Below the pieces are notes generated by a model that was given only the letters and a program-made list of their open reading frames with translations, was not told where the DNA came from and did not search any database. Made by a program: the position numbers and the translations under genes. 64,000 nucleotides of DNA from Lysinibacillus irui (GTDB lineage: Bacteria; Bacillota; Bacilli; Bacillales_A; Planococcaceae), in the NCBI RefSeq assembly GCF_028877475.1, contig NZ_CP113527.1, forward strand, positions 117,501-181,500, written 5' to 3'. Every line of letters begins with the position of its first letter. The first letter of the stretch is position 1. Positions 20,510 to 28,706 of this stretch are shown here, piece after piece.

Positions 20510-21580
20510 CTATTCTCCTAAAAAATATAGTGAGTCATGCGCAATATTGATTGTAATGTCTTCACCGAGCTTTTTTATGTGGTCATAAGAATTGATAATC
20601 ATTACTTTGAGTGAAAATGCAGTAAAATCCACAATGTAATTCACGCTTATACCTGTAAATTCAACGAAGGTAATTTTCCCTGTTAAGGTGTTATCACCAA
20701 CACCTAAATGAATAGATTCCGGACGAATTGAAATAAATACTTTGTCTCCAATCATATGCGTTAAAGTTGGAGAGCTTTGTTGCTTTCGCCCAGTAAAAAT
20801 ATGTCCATTGGCTGTTTTCACTTTTATATCTTCGTCATTTATTTCTTGTATTGTGCCTTCGATTAAGTTGGTTTCGCCAATGAAATTTGCTACAAAGCGA
20901 TCTACAGGCCGATTATATATTTCTTGAGGAGTTCCAATCTGCTTGATATGGCCATTCTCCATGACCATGATTCGATCAGACATAGCCATTGCCTCCATTT
21001 GATCATGCGTAACGTAAATCGTTGTCACACCAAGCTCTGATTGAATTCGTTTGATTTCAATACGTGTTTCCTCACGCAATTTGGCATCAAGATTGGATAG
21101 AGGTTCATCGAGTAATAAAATGTCTGGCTCAATTACTAGTGCTCTAGCTAAAGCAACTCGTTGCTGTTGCCCACCAGATAGTTCGTTGATTTTTCTGTTG
21201 CCATAAGCGGCTAAATGTACTTGTCCTCTAATTCGATCAACTTTGTATTGAATCTCGGCCTTCGAAAATTTACGAACTTGTAAACCAAAGGCAATATTTT
21301 CATCAACCGTCATATGAGGGAATAGAGCGTAATTTTGAAATACCATACCGATATTCCGTTTATTTGGTTGAAGTCGAGAGACATCTCGCTCATCAAAAAA
21401 AATTTTACCTTTAGAAGGGTAATAAAAGCCTGCTATCATTCTTAAAGTAGTGGTCTTGCCGCAGCCACTAGGTCCGAGAAAAGTAAAGAACTCACCTGCT
21501 TTGATTTCCAGGTTTAAATCTTTCACACCATACATTTGGCCAAATTGCTTCGAGACATTTTCGATGTTGACACTTCTCAA
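20510..21580 (-). CDS. ABC transporter ATP-binding protein (Fe3+/polyamine/AEP type)
   Basis: A 356-residue ATPase of the importer. Walker A GPSGCGKTT, the Q-loop, signature LSGGQQQR, Walker B ILLLDEPLS and the switch His (YVTHDQ) are present. A TOBE-like domain occupies the C-terminal 110 residues. The best start is a TTG at 21580, eight bases after GAGAGGAG; an ATG at 21640 has no ribosome site. It is the second gene of the operon after the lipoprotein. Confidence 0.93.
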   Translation of the reverse strand: MRSVNIENVSKQFGQMYGVKDLNLEIKAGEFFTFLGPSGCGKTTTLRMIAGFYYPSKGKIFFDERDVSRLQPNKRNIGMVFQNYALFPHMTVDENIAFGLQVRKFSKAEIQYKVDRIRGQVHLAAYGNRKINELSGGQQQRVALARALVIEPDILLLDEPLSNLDAKLREETRIEIKRIQSELGVTTIYVTHDQMEAMAMSDRIMVMENGHIKQIGTPQEIYNRPVDRFVANFIGETNLIEGTIQEINDEDIKVKTANGHIFTGRKQQSSPTLTHMIGDKVFISIRPESIHLGVGDNTLTGKITFVEFTGISVNYIVDFTAFSLKVMIINSYDHIKKLGEDITINIAHDSLYFLGE

Positions 21581-21663
21581 TGATAAACTCCTCTCTAACA
21601 AAGAATCCAGATGATACAGAAAGGTAAAAATTCGCTGCATAAGCCGAATTTTTACCAGTTATA

Positions 21664-22770
21664 CTATTTGCCGCGCCCTTTAATATTGTTATCCCAATAC
21701 TCCATCCATTCGGCTTCTTTGTCAGACATTAGCTGCCAATCTATATCGAATGTTTTTAAATCTAACTCCTGATACCATTCAGGCATAGTGGCTTTATCAA
21801 TGTCAGAACGTGTAGGAATTTGATAATAATCATTCGCTAACTGTGTCACCATTTCCTTTTCAAATAGGAATTCTACAAATAGTTTTGCATTCTCTAAGTT
21901 TTTCGCATTATTTACAACGGCTACACCATCTACTAAAATAGGTGCTCCACTTTTTGGATAAATATAATCAAAAGGATAATCTGTCGTATATTTCTTTAAT
22001 AAAATATCTTGAAGATTCCATAAGGAGACACTGCCTTCTTGACGTGTTAGCTTTAAATACAAAGCATTAGGATCCTGTGTATACTCTTTTGTATTTGCGT
22101 CTAATTGCAATAACCATTCATAGCCTTTATCTGGTGAATTGGCATCTTGTCGTACAATCATAGAGGAATAGATCGTACGCATTGTCCCTGATGCAAGCAC
22201 GCCGCGGATTAAAATTTGATCCTTCCATTTAGGATCTAATAGGTCATCCCAGTCCTGCGGTCCTGTTTCTTTTGTCAGTAGATCACTGTTAATCATGATG
22301 ACTTCTGGTAGCAACATCTCGCCAAACCAACGTCCATCGGCATCTTTATGGGCAGTATCAATGGCATTGATAAAGCTAGGCTGCCAAGCATGCAGTAGGT
22401 CTTCATTTGCCCCAACCATGAGTGCTGATTGAGTACCACCCCACCAAAAGTCTGCCTGTGGATTGGCCTTTTCACCACGGAGGCGCTCCAAAATTTGCTG
22501 TGCCCCCATTGTTAAAAACTCCACTTCAATGTCTGGATATTTTTCATTAAACTGATCGATCACATTTTGCACCATTTCCTCATCGCGACCTGTGTAAATC
22601 ACAAGTTTTCCTGATGGCGTCGTAGCTGTTACTTCTGTCTTGTCGCCATCAGCGTTTTTGTCGTTATTTGCTGAATTACTTGTGGAATTTTGCTGTTCCT
22701 TGCCGTTACAGGCAGTTAAAACCAAGAGCAGAAAGATAAGGAAAAGACTAAGAATATGGTGTTTTTTCAT
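21664..22770 (-). CDS. ABC transporter substrate-binding lipoprotein (family 1, Fe3+-type)
   Basis: A 368-residue lipoprotein: basic N-terminus, hydrophobic stretch and lipobox LTAC, then an Asn/Ser/Asp-rich linker. The mature part (GKLVIYTGRDEEMVQNVIDQF...) is typical of the Fe3+, 2-aminoethylphosphonate and hexose-phosphate binding proteins. It captures the substrate outside the cell for the permease and ATPase encoded next. The ATG at 22770 follows GGGGG with good spacing. It is the first gene of the five-gene operon. Confidence 0.92.
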   Translation of the reverse strand: MKKHHILSLFLIFLLLVLTACNGKEQQNSTSNSANNDKNADGDKTEVTATTPSGKLVIYTGRDEEMVQNVIDQFNEKYPDIEVEFLTMGAQQILERLRGEKANPQADFWWGGTQSALMVGANEDLLHAWQPSFINAIDTAHKDADGRWFGEMLLPEVIMINSDLLTKETGPQDWDDLLDPKWKDQILIRGVLASGTMRTIYSSMIVRQDANSPDKGYEWLLQLDANTKEYTQDPNALYLKLTRQEGSVSLWNLQDILLKKYTTDYPFDYIYPKSGAPILVDGVAVVNNAKNLENAKLFVEFLFEKEMVTQLANDYYQIPTRSDIDKATMPEWYQELDLKTFDIDWQLMSDKEAEWMEYWDNNIKGRGK

Positions 22771-22787
22771 CAACTTCCCCCTTCTTA

Positions 22788-22800
22788 AAGTAAGTTACTT
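22788..22800. promoter_or_regulatory. Palindrome AAGTAA-G-TTACTT before the importer operon
   Basis: A perfect 13-bp palindrome lies 18 bases before the start of the lipoprotein gene, just downstream of a TATTATAC-like -10 on the minus strand. It is a plausible repressor site for the operon. No regulator gene is adjacent. Confidence 0.4.
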
Positions 22801-22914
22801 GCATATTGCAGTATAATACGAAGGGATATCATTAATGTTAGAATTATTAAAAAATTAAACTTACCTTCATCATAGCGAAGCACCAATCCATTAGCAACGG
22901 CATTTTGTAAAGTT

Positions 22915-22961
22915 AAAAAAACTCCTTGAAAAGGAGTATTCCATTTTCAAGGAGTTTTTTT
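22915..22961 (-). terminator. Terminator of the DMT transporter operon
   Basis: A 17-bp stem (AAAAAACTCCTTGAAAA with TTTTCAAGGAGTTTTTT) just after the stop of the minus-strand gene at 22968. T-runs occur in both directions. Confidence 0.92.
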
Positions 22962-22967
22962 GACTAT

Positions 22968-23897
22968 TTAAGAATGTACCTCTAAGAAGCTATCTTTTTG
23001 TCGACGTTGTGCAACAATCGTTGGTAGCATCATACCTGCAATAACGAGAAGAATCCCGATGATTTGTATAGCTGTTAAAGGTTCATGTAGCACAATAACA
23101 GAAACAGTAACTGCAACGGGTAATTCAATGGCACTTAAAATTGAAGCAAGTGCACCACCAATTTTGGGGATGGCTATTGAAAATAAGTATATCGGTAATA
23201 TGATACCGAAAAGACCAAGGGCTAGTCCAAATTTCCATAAGCCTTGCATAAATAACTTGCCGTTCCAAATAACCTCAGGGCTAAGGAAAATACTTATCAT
23301 AATAAGGGCTATAAAGGAAACGATTAATACCCTTGATGTTGTTGTAACGCCTTCGACAGGTCGAGAATTGAATTGTATGAAGCAGGCAAAGGTGACGGCT
23401 GCCGCAAAGCCGAATAGCCATCCTTGGATAGGGATGCCGCTTAAATCTACATTTAATACACCTGCCGCTAAAATAGTTCCTACAAATAAAATAATGATCG
23501 AAATCACTTCAGGGCGACTTGGTAAACGTTTATGTAGTGCACAATCAATCAGCAGACCAATCCATGTAAATTGGAATAGCATGACTACTGCAAGAGAAGC
23601 GGGAAGATACTTTAGCGATTCCCCGTATACGATACCTGTCGTCCCAGTAAAAATACCAGCACAAATTAATATAGCTAAGCCTTTTCTGGAGGGCTTTGGT
23701 AATTTCCTGTCTGTAAAAATAAAAATAGCTACTACGAGTATAAAGCCAATAATATATTGACTTGATACAGCCTCTGCTGATGTAAAGCCATGTTGCATGG
23801 CTACTTTGACAATAGTCGACAAAATACCATAGCTACTAGATGCAATAACGATCAAAAGAGGGTAAAGAAAATTTGTTTTCATATTTTCGTTGTTCAC
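22968..23897 (-). CDS. EamA/DMT-family transporter
   Basis: A 309-residue membrane protein with ten predicted helices in two EamA repeats (SSSYGILSTIVKVAM... near 15-35 and GWLFGFAAAVTFACFIQF near 160). Members export amino acids or other metabolites. Translation probably starts at a GTG three bases after the stop of the acetyltransferase gene, hence coupled; the ribosome site is weak. Co-transcription with a GNAT enzyme suggests that both act on one toxic small molecule, which is inference. Confidence 0.88.
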   Translation of the reverse strand: MNNENMKTNFLYPLLIVIASSSYGILSTIVKVAMQHGFTSAEAVSSQYIIGFILVVAIFIFTDRKLPKPSRKGLAILICAGIFTGTTGIVYGESLKYLPASLAVVMLFQFTWIGLLIDCALHKRLPSRPEVISIIILFVGTILAAGVLNVDLSGIPIQGWLFGFAAAVTFACFIQFNSRPVEGVTTTSRVLIVSFIALIMISIFLSPEVIWNGKLFMQGLWKFGLALGLFGIILPIYLFSIAIPKIGGALASILSAIELPVAVTVSVIVLHEPLTAIQIIGILLVIAGMMLPTIVAQRRQKDSFLEVHS

Positions 23898-23900
23898 TTC

Positions 23901-24464
23901 CTAAAACTGTTTCACCATATGATGAAATGGTTCGTCAATTATGGACCATGGCTCGGTAATAACAAAACCTAAACGCTCATAAAGACGGCGTGCATCTTCT
24001 TTTTGAGTTTCAACATTTAGTGATAACTTTTTATAACCACGCTGCTTTGTAAGCTCTTCCGCAAACTGTAATAGCAAGGTTCCGATTCCTTTGCCTCGTG
24101 CTTGTGGTGATACACATACAGTATCGATATAGGCCTCATCTTCATGGGCTTCTTGATCAATAATGATAGACGGTGCATTTTTTTCTTCTAGCCATTTAAC
24201 AAGGTTAGCATCCATATCAACGGCTTGTGCGCCAAAATAATAAACGAGAATCCCTAAAATTTGCTCACCTTCAGTTGCGACAAAGGTATTTAAATAAGAA
24301 TGTCGATTGTCGTCACGTTGAAAAAGAATTGTCAGCTCTTGACTAACGGCTTCGGACGATTGCTCGCCAGTTAAGCGATTTGCAATATCACCAATTGCAT
24401 CGATTATTAGAGGCACAACAGCATGGGCATCATCTGGTTGCGCTTGTCGAATTGTAATACTCAT
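23901..24464 (-). CDS. GNAT-family N-acetyltransferase
   Basis: A 187-residue acetyltransferase. The acetyl-CoA motif A is VCVSPQARGKGIGTLLL at about 116-132, followed by NVETQKEDARRLYERLGF, the usual motif B. The N-terminal 70 residues resemble the RimI-type start. The substrate is unknown. It is the first gene of a two-gene operon with the EamA transporter. Confidence 0.88.
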   Translation of the reverse strand: MSITIRQAQPDDAHAVVPLIIDAIGDIANRLTGEQSSEAVSQELTILFQRDDNRHSYLNTFVATEGEQILGILVYYFGAQAVDMDANLVKWLEEKNAPSIIIDQEAHEDEAYIDTVCVSPQARGKGIGTLLLQFAEELTKQRGYKKLSLNVETQKEDARRLYERLGFVITEPWSIIDEPFHHMVKQF

Positions 24465-24609
24465 CTTGAAAATCCCTACCTTTCTATAGGCAAGTATAAC
24501 AAAGATAGAGAATGACTCAAATTTTCAGACATGCTCTTCAAAGTTAAACCTTTATAGAATGACAATTTTCGTGTTAATCTATAATGACTAGACTTTCAGG
24601 AGGACAATC

Positions 24610-25557
24610 ATGACAAAGCAAGAGAAGGATTTTATTTTAGTCTATGGAGATGCTTTTATTGACTATATTGCTGATGATGTAACAAACACATCATTTACTA
24701 AATATATGGGTGGCGCAACGGTTAATGTTGCAGCTGGTATTAGCCGTATTGGAGCGCCATCAGCCTTAATTACAATTACCGGAGATGACGAGGGTTCTCA
24801 ATTTGTGCGTGATGGACTTGCACAAGAGGGGGTAAAGCTAGATTATGCTATATTTAATCCGGCTAAGCGAGTAAGTGGTGTATATGTTCATCTAACAGAA
24901 GCGTGCGAGCGAATTTTTAAAGATTATGTCGATGAAACACCGGACTTACAAGTCGAACCATCACAATTAAATGAAGCAGCCTTTAAACACGCCTCAGCTT
25001 TAACAGTATGTTCAGGTACTATGTTCCATCCAACAGCACTTGCTACAACTCGAGCTGCTGTAGAAATGGCAAAGGACAAGGGTGCAATTATTGCGATGGA
25101 TGCGAATATTCGCCCCTTACGCTGGAGTAGTGAGGAAATTTGCCGAGAAACAATAACGTCATTTTTTGAAGATGTAGATATTTTAAAGGTGACAGATGAT
25201 GAATTATTCTTCCTGACAGAGACAACGAGCTTAGAAGAAGGTATTGAACAACTAAATAGCTATCTTGTCCCTATTATTCTAATCACAGTAGGAGAAAACG
25301 GAACTTACGCCGTGCTGAATGGTGAGGTTATCCATGTACCTACTGAGAAAGTAGTGCCAGTGGATACTACAGGTGCAGGAGATGCATTTATGGCAGGTGT
25401 ATTACGCGATGTCCATTACAATGGCTTACCTACGACGAAAGAAGAACTAGTTCGTTGTACAAGCTTTGGAAATAAATTAGGGGCATTTGCTGCTACGAAA
25501 GCAGGGGCATTAACCGCTCTACCGTATTATGAGGATATTAAGCATTTACTGAAATAA
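24610..25557 (+). CDS. PfkB-family carbohydrate kinase
   Basis: A 315-residue ribokinase-fold sugar kinase. The N-terminal GGATVNVAAGISRIG (about 35-49) and the C-terminal PfkB signature DTTGAGDAFMAG (near 255, catalytic Asp) are intact. It resembles fructokinases and 2-keto-3-deoxygluconate kinases, but the sugar is not certain. A good GGAGG lies 7 bases before the ATG. A tyrosine-phosphatase-like gene follows after 20 bp, so the two form an operon. Confidence 0.9.
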   Translation: MTKQEKDFILVYGDAFIDYIADDVTNTSFTKYMGGATVNVAAGISRIGAPSALITITGDDEGSQFVRDGLAQEGVKLDYAIFNPAKRVSGVYVHLTEACERIFKDYVDETPDLQVEPSQLNEAAFKHASALTVCSGTMFHPTALATTRAAVEMAKDKGAIIAMDANIRPLRWSSEEICRETITSFFEDVDILKVTDDELFFLTETTSLEEGIEQLNSYLVPIILITVGENGTYAVLNGEVIHVPTEKVVPVDTTGAGDAFMAGVLRDVHYNGLPTTKEELVRCTSFGNKLGAFAATKAGALTALPYYEDIKHLLK

Positions 25558-25577
25558 ACATATGGAGTGGGTAAAGT

Positions 25578-26015
25578 ATGGAAAAAAACTATGATGTTTT
25601 AGTAAAAGATCAAATATTCTTTGGTGGTGCAAAGGATGCGGAGGCTGCATTTGCACAAGAATCAGTAGATGTAGTGATAGATGTTCGTGTTAAGGGGCTT
25701 TCATCACAAGAGCAAGAAGCTGTATCTTATGCATACAAGCATATGCCTATTGCAGATGAAGATATTGAGGTAGCACCTTCCATTCAACAAGTAGCGAAAG
25801 AAATTGCTACAGCCTATGAGGCAGGTAAGAAAGTATATGTCCATTGTGGCAGTGGTGGTGGTCGTGCAGGTGTTGCCGCAACAGCCTTGTTAATGGAGCT
25901 AGGAATGGCTAATTCATTAGAGGAAGCGGAAACAGCAGTAAAAAAAGCTCGTCCACAAGTAACCATTCGACCAAAAATGGAAGATGCTTTGCAACAACTA
26001 TATAAACAAAGCTAG
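25578..26015 (+). CDS. Dual-specificity-phosphatase-like protein
   Basis: A 145-residue protein with the CX5R phosphatase loop HCGSGGGRAG (Cys90, Arg96). An Asp at 60 or 62 can act as general acid. The family removes phosphate from proteins, lipids or sugars. Pairing with a PfkB kinase in one operon suggests sugar-phosphate dephosphorylation or kinase control, but this is inference. Confidence 0.82.
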   Translation: MEKNYDVLVKDQIFFGGAKDAEAAFAQESVDVVIDVRVKGLSSQEQEAVSYAYKHMPIADEDIEVAPSIQQVAKEIATAYEAGKKVYVHCGSGGGRAGVAATALLMELGMANSLEEAETAVKKARPQVTIRPKMEDALQQLYKQS

Positions 26016-26019
26016 AGAT

Positions 26020-26055
26020 GAAGATGTACCGATGATGGTGCATCTTCTTTTTTAT
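26020..26055 (+). terminator. Terminator of the pfkB-phosphatase operon
   Basis: GAAGATGTACC and GGTGCATCTTC pair (one G-T wobble) around GATGAT, followed by T6. It ends the operon before the tandem operators. Confidence 0.88.
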
Positions 26056-26069
26056 TCCTTGTCATAAAA

Positions 26070-26092
26070 TTGTTCTATACATATTAGAACAA
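26070..26092. promoter_or_regulatory. GntR operator variant, TTGTTCTA-N7-TAGAACAA
   Basis: A perfect inverted repeat with the same 8-7-8 layout as the GntR operators at 9281 and 26095, differing at one symmetrical position. Its centre lies 25 bp from the next operator. Confidence 0.7.
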
Positions 26093-26094
26093 AA

Positions 26095-26117
26095 TTGTTA
26101 TAGTAAATATATAACAA
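26095..26117. promoter_or_regulatory. GntR operator, TTGTTATA-N7-TATAACAA
   Basis: Both 8-base arms and the spacer length are identical to the site at 9281-9303 before the YtrA-type GntR gene. It lies 17 bases before the start of the YxlE-like gene, next to the ribosome site, as expected for a repressor site. Confidence 0.75.
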
Positions 26118-26134
26118 CTAATGGGGTGATCTGT

Positions 26135-26338
26135 ATGATGGAGGAATTAGCGAAGGTGCCATGGGCTGTTATTGCGCCACTTATCATTGTCCAAATTATT
26201 TTAATGATTGTAGCACTTATAGACTTACGTAAAATACATGCAACCAACGGTCCTAAAATTTTATGGGTATTTATCATTATATTTGCTAATTTATTAGGGT
26301 CCATTGCGTACTTTATTGTAGGGAGAAAGCAGTCATGA
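26135..26338 (+). CDS. yxlE: Small PLDc_N membrane protein, YxlE-like
   Basis: A 67-residue protein with two transmembrane helices and the PLDc_N pattern (WVFIIIFANLLGSIAYFIVGR). In B. subtilis YxlE precedes the ABC genes yxlF and yxlG in the sigY operon; the same order is seen here without sigY. The ATG at 26135 follows GGGGTGAT. It overlaps the ATPase gene by 4 bp. It may assist the transporter or act as a negative regulator. Confidence 0.8.
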   Translation: MMEELAKVPWAVIAPLIIVQIILMIVALIDLRKIHATNGPKILWVFIIIFANLLGSIAYFIVGRKQS

Positions 26339-27219
26339 CAACATTACTTCAAGTAACGGGTTTAACAAAGCAATTTGCAGAGCATAAAGTTGTGGATGAT
26401 ATTCATTTTACTTTAGAAGAAAAGACTTCTACAGCTTTAATTGGTCCAAATGGTGCTGGTAAAACAACGACATTATCCATGTTAACTGGTCTTTTAAAAC
26501 CTACTGCTGGGAGTGTAAGAATGCTGAATGGGGATGTACGTGCGAATATAGGGTTTTTGCCACAATATCCTCAGTTTCATCCTTGGCTTAGTGCATTAGA
26601 GTTTACCGAGATGGCTGCGAGGCTGAATGGTATCACAGCAAAAAAGGCTAAATTGGAAGCACAAAAAACATTGGAGTTTGTAGGGCTAGGAAACGCACAA
26701 CATAAAAAGATTGCTACTTTTTCTGGTGGAATGAAGCAACGTCTAGGTATTTCCCAGGCAATTGTGCATAAGCCTAAATTACTGCTATTAGATGAGCCTG
26801 TTTCAGCATTAGATCCTGTTGGTCGTAGGGAAGTCCTCGATTTATTAAAAGGATTGCAACAAGAGACAACTATTTTATATTCAACACATATTTTAAATGA
26901 TGCCGAGGAAATGACAGATCAGTTATTATTCTTGCAGGATGGCAAGCTAGTAGAGCAAGGAACATTACGTGAGGTACGCCAACGTTTTGATGAGCAAAGT
27001 TATGTAGTTGAATTTAATAATGAAGAAGAGGCAAGGCTATTTGCAGGCCCAACAGAAAGTGTAAAGGGATGCTATGTGTATATAAATATTTTGAATGAAG
27101 AGCCAACGATGAAGGAGTTATTGCACCGTTTAAGTATATGCCCATATACGATACGAAAAGTGGAGAGACAAACAGCATCTTTGGAGGAAATTTTCATGAA
27201 GGTGGCGAAAAAAGCATGA
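26335..27219 (+). CDS. yxlF: ABC transporter ATP-binding protein, YxlF-like
   Basis: A 294-residue ATPase: Walker A GPNGAGKTTT, Q-loop Gln in LPQYPQ, signature FSGGMKQR, Walker B LLLLDEPVSALDP and a switch His in YSTHIL. This is the drug/peptide exporter branch. It overlaps the gene before and after by 4 bp each (ATGA). It powers the permease encoded next. Control by the upstream GntR sites is inferred. Confidence 0.93.
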   Translation: MTTLLQVTGLTKQFAEHKVVDDIHFTLEEKTSTALIGPNGAGKTTTLSMLTGLLKPTAGSVRMLNGDVRANIGFLPQYPQFHPWLSALEFTEMAARLNGITAKKAKLEAQKTLEFVGLGNAQHKKIATFSGGMKQRLGISQAIVHKPKLLLLDEPVSALDPVGRREVLDLLKGLQQETTILYSTHILNDAEEMTDQLLFLQDGKLVEQGTLREVRQRFDEQSYVVEFNNEEEARLFAGPTESVKGCYVYINILNEEPTMKELLHRLSICPYTIRKVERQTASLEEIFMKVAKKA

Positions 27220-27998
27220 GGGGATTCAGTGTACTTCTAAAAAAGGAATTTAGAGAGGCTTGGCGGAGCTGGAAATTTCTATGGATACCTCTTGTGTTTG
27301 CTCTGCTAGGAATGAGTGACCCGCTGACAAATTATTATATGATGGATATTTTAAATGCTGTTGGGAACGTACCCGAAGGCTTTGAAATGTTAGTGCCAGA
27401 ATTAATGCCAGTTGACTTAATACAAGCTTCTATAGGACAGTTTCAAACAATAGGATTGTTAGTGATGATGGCTACTTTTGTGGGTATCATTAGTAAAGAA
27501 CGTGCTAGTGGGATGGCTACCTTATTATATGTCCGCCCGATTTCTTTTGGCGCCTATTTTATGAGTAAATTTATCGTTATGAGCTCAGTTGGCTTTGTAA
27601 GTATTTTAGCTGGCTTTGCGGCGAATATCTACTACACTAGTATCCTATACGGAACTTTAGAAGTTGGGTCACTGTTTGCAATCTTTTTTACGTATTATGT
27701 GTGGCTACTATTCGTCATCGCTGTAACCTTAATGATGAGTGCCAGTTTTAAAACTATTATAGCTACGACATGTGCCTTTACGGTTATCTTTGTAGGACAA
27801 ATAGTAGATATGATAGTGGGTCTTTTTTGGACAATATCTCCTTGGAAATTAGCGAGCTATGGAACTTTGCTAGCTCGAGGCACAATGGAGATGTCAGATT
27901 ACTGGTGGAGCCTGATAATTACTGTAGCACTGACAATGCTCTGTATTAGTATTGGGATCGTCATGATGAAGAAAAATGCGCCTATGACAAAAATATAA
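27216..27998 (+). CDS. yxlG: ABC transporter permease, YxlG-like
   Basis: A 260-residue membrane protein with six predicted helices. The N-terminal LLKKEFREAWRSWKF and the segment IISKERASGMATLLYVRPIS are usual in ABC-2-type exporters. The ATG at 27216 overlaps the ATPase stop by 4 bp. It is the partner of the YxlF-like ATPase. The substrate is unknown; relatives respond to cell-envelope stress. Confidence 0.88.
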   Translation: MRGFSVLLKKEFREAWRSWKFLWIPLVFALLGMSDPLTNYYMMDILNAVGNVPEGFEMLVPELMPVDLIQASIGQFQTIGLLVMMATFVGIISKERASGMATLLYVRPISFGAYFMSKFIVMSSVGFVSILAGFAANIYYTSILYGTLEVGSLFAIFFTYYVWLLFVIAVTLMMSASFKTIIATTCAFTVIFVGQIVDMIVGLFWTISPWKLASYGTLLARGTMEMSDYWWSLIITVALTMLCISIGIVMMKKNAPMTKI

Positions 27999-28004
27999 AG
28001 AAAT

Positions 28005-28049
28005 AAAAACGGTAAAAATCCCTTTTTGACGGATATTTACCGTTTTTTT
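28005..28049. terminator. Bidirectional terminator between the ABC operon and the GAP gene
   Basis: AAAACGGTAAA and TTTACCGTTTTTTT form the stem with a long loop that includes AATCC/GGAT pairing. T-runs occur on both sides, so it serves both convergent genes. Confidence 0.9.
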
Positions 28050-28052
28050 ATT

Positions 28053-28706
28053 TTAGATCATGCCACCATTGATTAACAAAATTAGGCCAACAAAAAACAT
28101 AATCCATGAAAGGGCAGAACTTGTACTTTGATCAAAAAGTGATTGAATTTTTCTTAAGGGCTGATGCATATATCGACGGAATAAAAGATGGAAACAAAGC
28201 AGGATGATTCCAGGTGTAATCATCATCAAATTGTAACCTGCCAATATTGGTAACCATTCATAGAACGATAAATGATGGCTCGTTAAAATGCCAATTGCTG
28301 CAAAGTAAGGGAGAGCTGTTGCAACTTCTAAAATAGAGGTAGTGAAACCTAGGGCTATCATAGCACTAACATGTAAAGTTTTTGGTCTAGGTGCTCCCGT
28401 TGTCTTTTTCTTTGGTACTAGCCAACTACCTATGAATAAAATTCCGCCCACAATGGTCATGGTTAAACGAGCAGAGTAGCTGCTTAGCAAATTAGCGAGT
28501 GGATCAAATATGACATCTAGACCCAGCATTAGAAAAATGCCAGTGCTAAAGTAAAATAGTGCAACAGTTATCAAATAGGTAAGGACAAGTCGCAATTGGT
28601 GCTTTTTAGCCACAAGTAATAAATAGACGGTAACACCAATAATAGAGGGACTAAACATATCTAATAAAGCTAAAGCGCCAACCAACAACAGTATTTCATT
28701 GCTCAT
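28053..28706 (-). CDS. GAP-family (Sap) membrane protein, possible exporter
   Basis: A 217-residue integral membrane protein with six predicted helices, similar to the GAP/Sap or LysE-like superfamily (ALALLDMFSPSIIGVTVYLLL..., LPILAGYNLMMITPGIILL). The ATG at 28706 lies inside the end of the MerR gene (11-bp overlap) after GGTGAT, so translation is coupled. It is probably the efflux protein induced by the MerR regulator. Confidence 0.75.
   Translation of the reverse strand: MSNEILLLVGALALLDMFSPSIIGVTVYLLLVAKKHQLRLVLTYLITVALFYFSTGIFLMLGLDVIFDPLANLLSSYSARLTMTIVGGILFIGSWLVPKKKTTGAPRPKTLHVSAMIALGFTTSILEVATALPYFAAIGILTSHHLSFYEWLPILAGYNLMMITPGIILLCFHLLFRRYMHQPLRKIQSLFDQSTSSALSWIMFFVGLILLINGGMI

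Noticed and set aside
23059-23760. Long plus-strand frame of 233 codons
   Set aside because: It is antisense to the EamA transporter and reflects its codon pattern. The ten-helix transporter on the minus strand is clearly the real gene.
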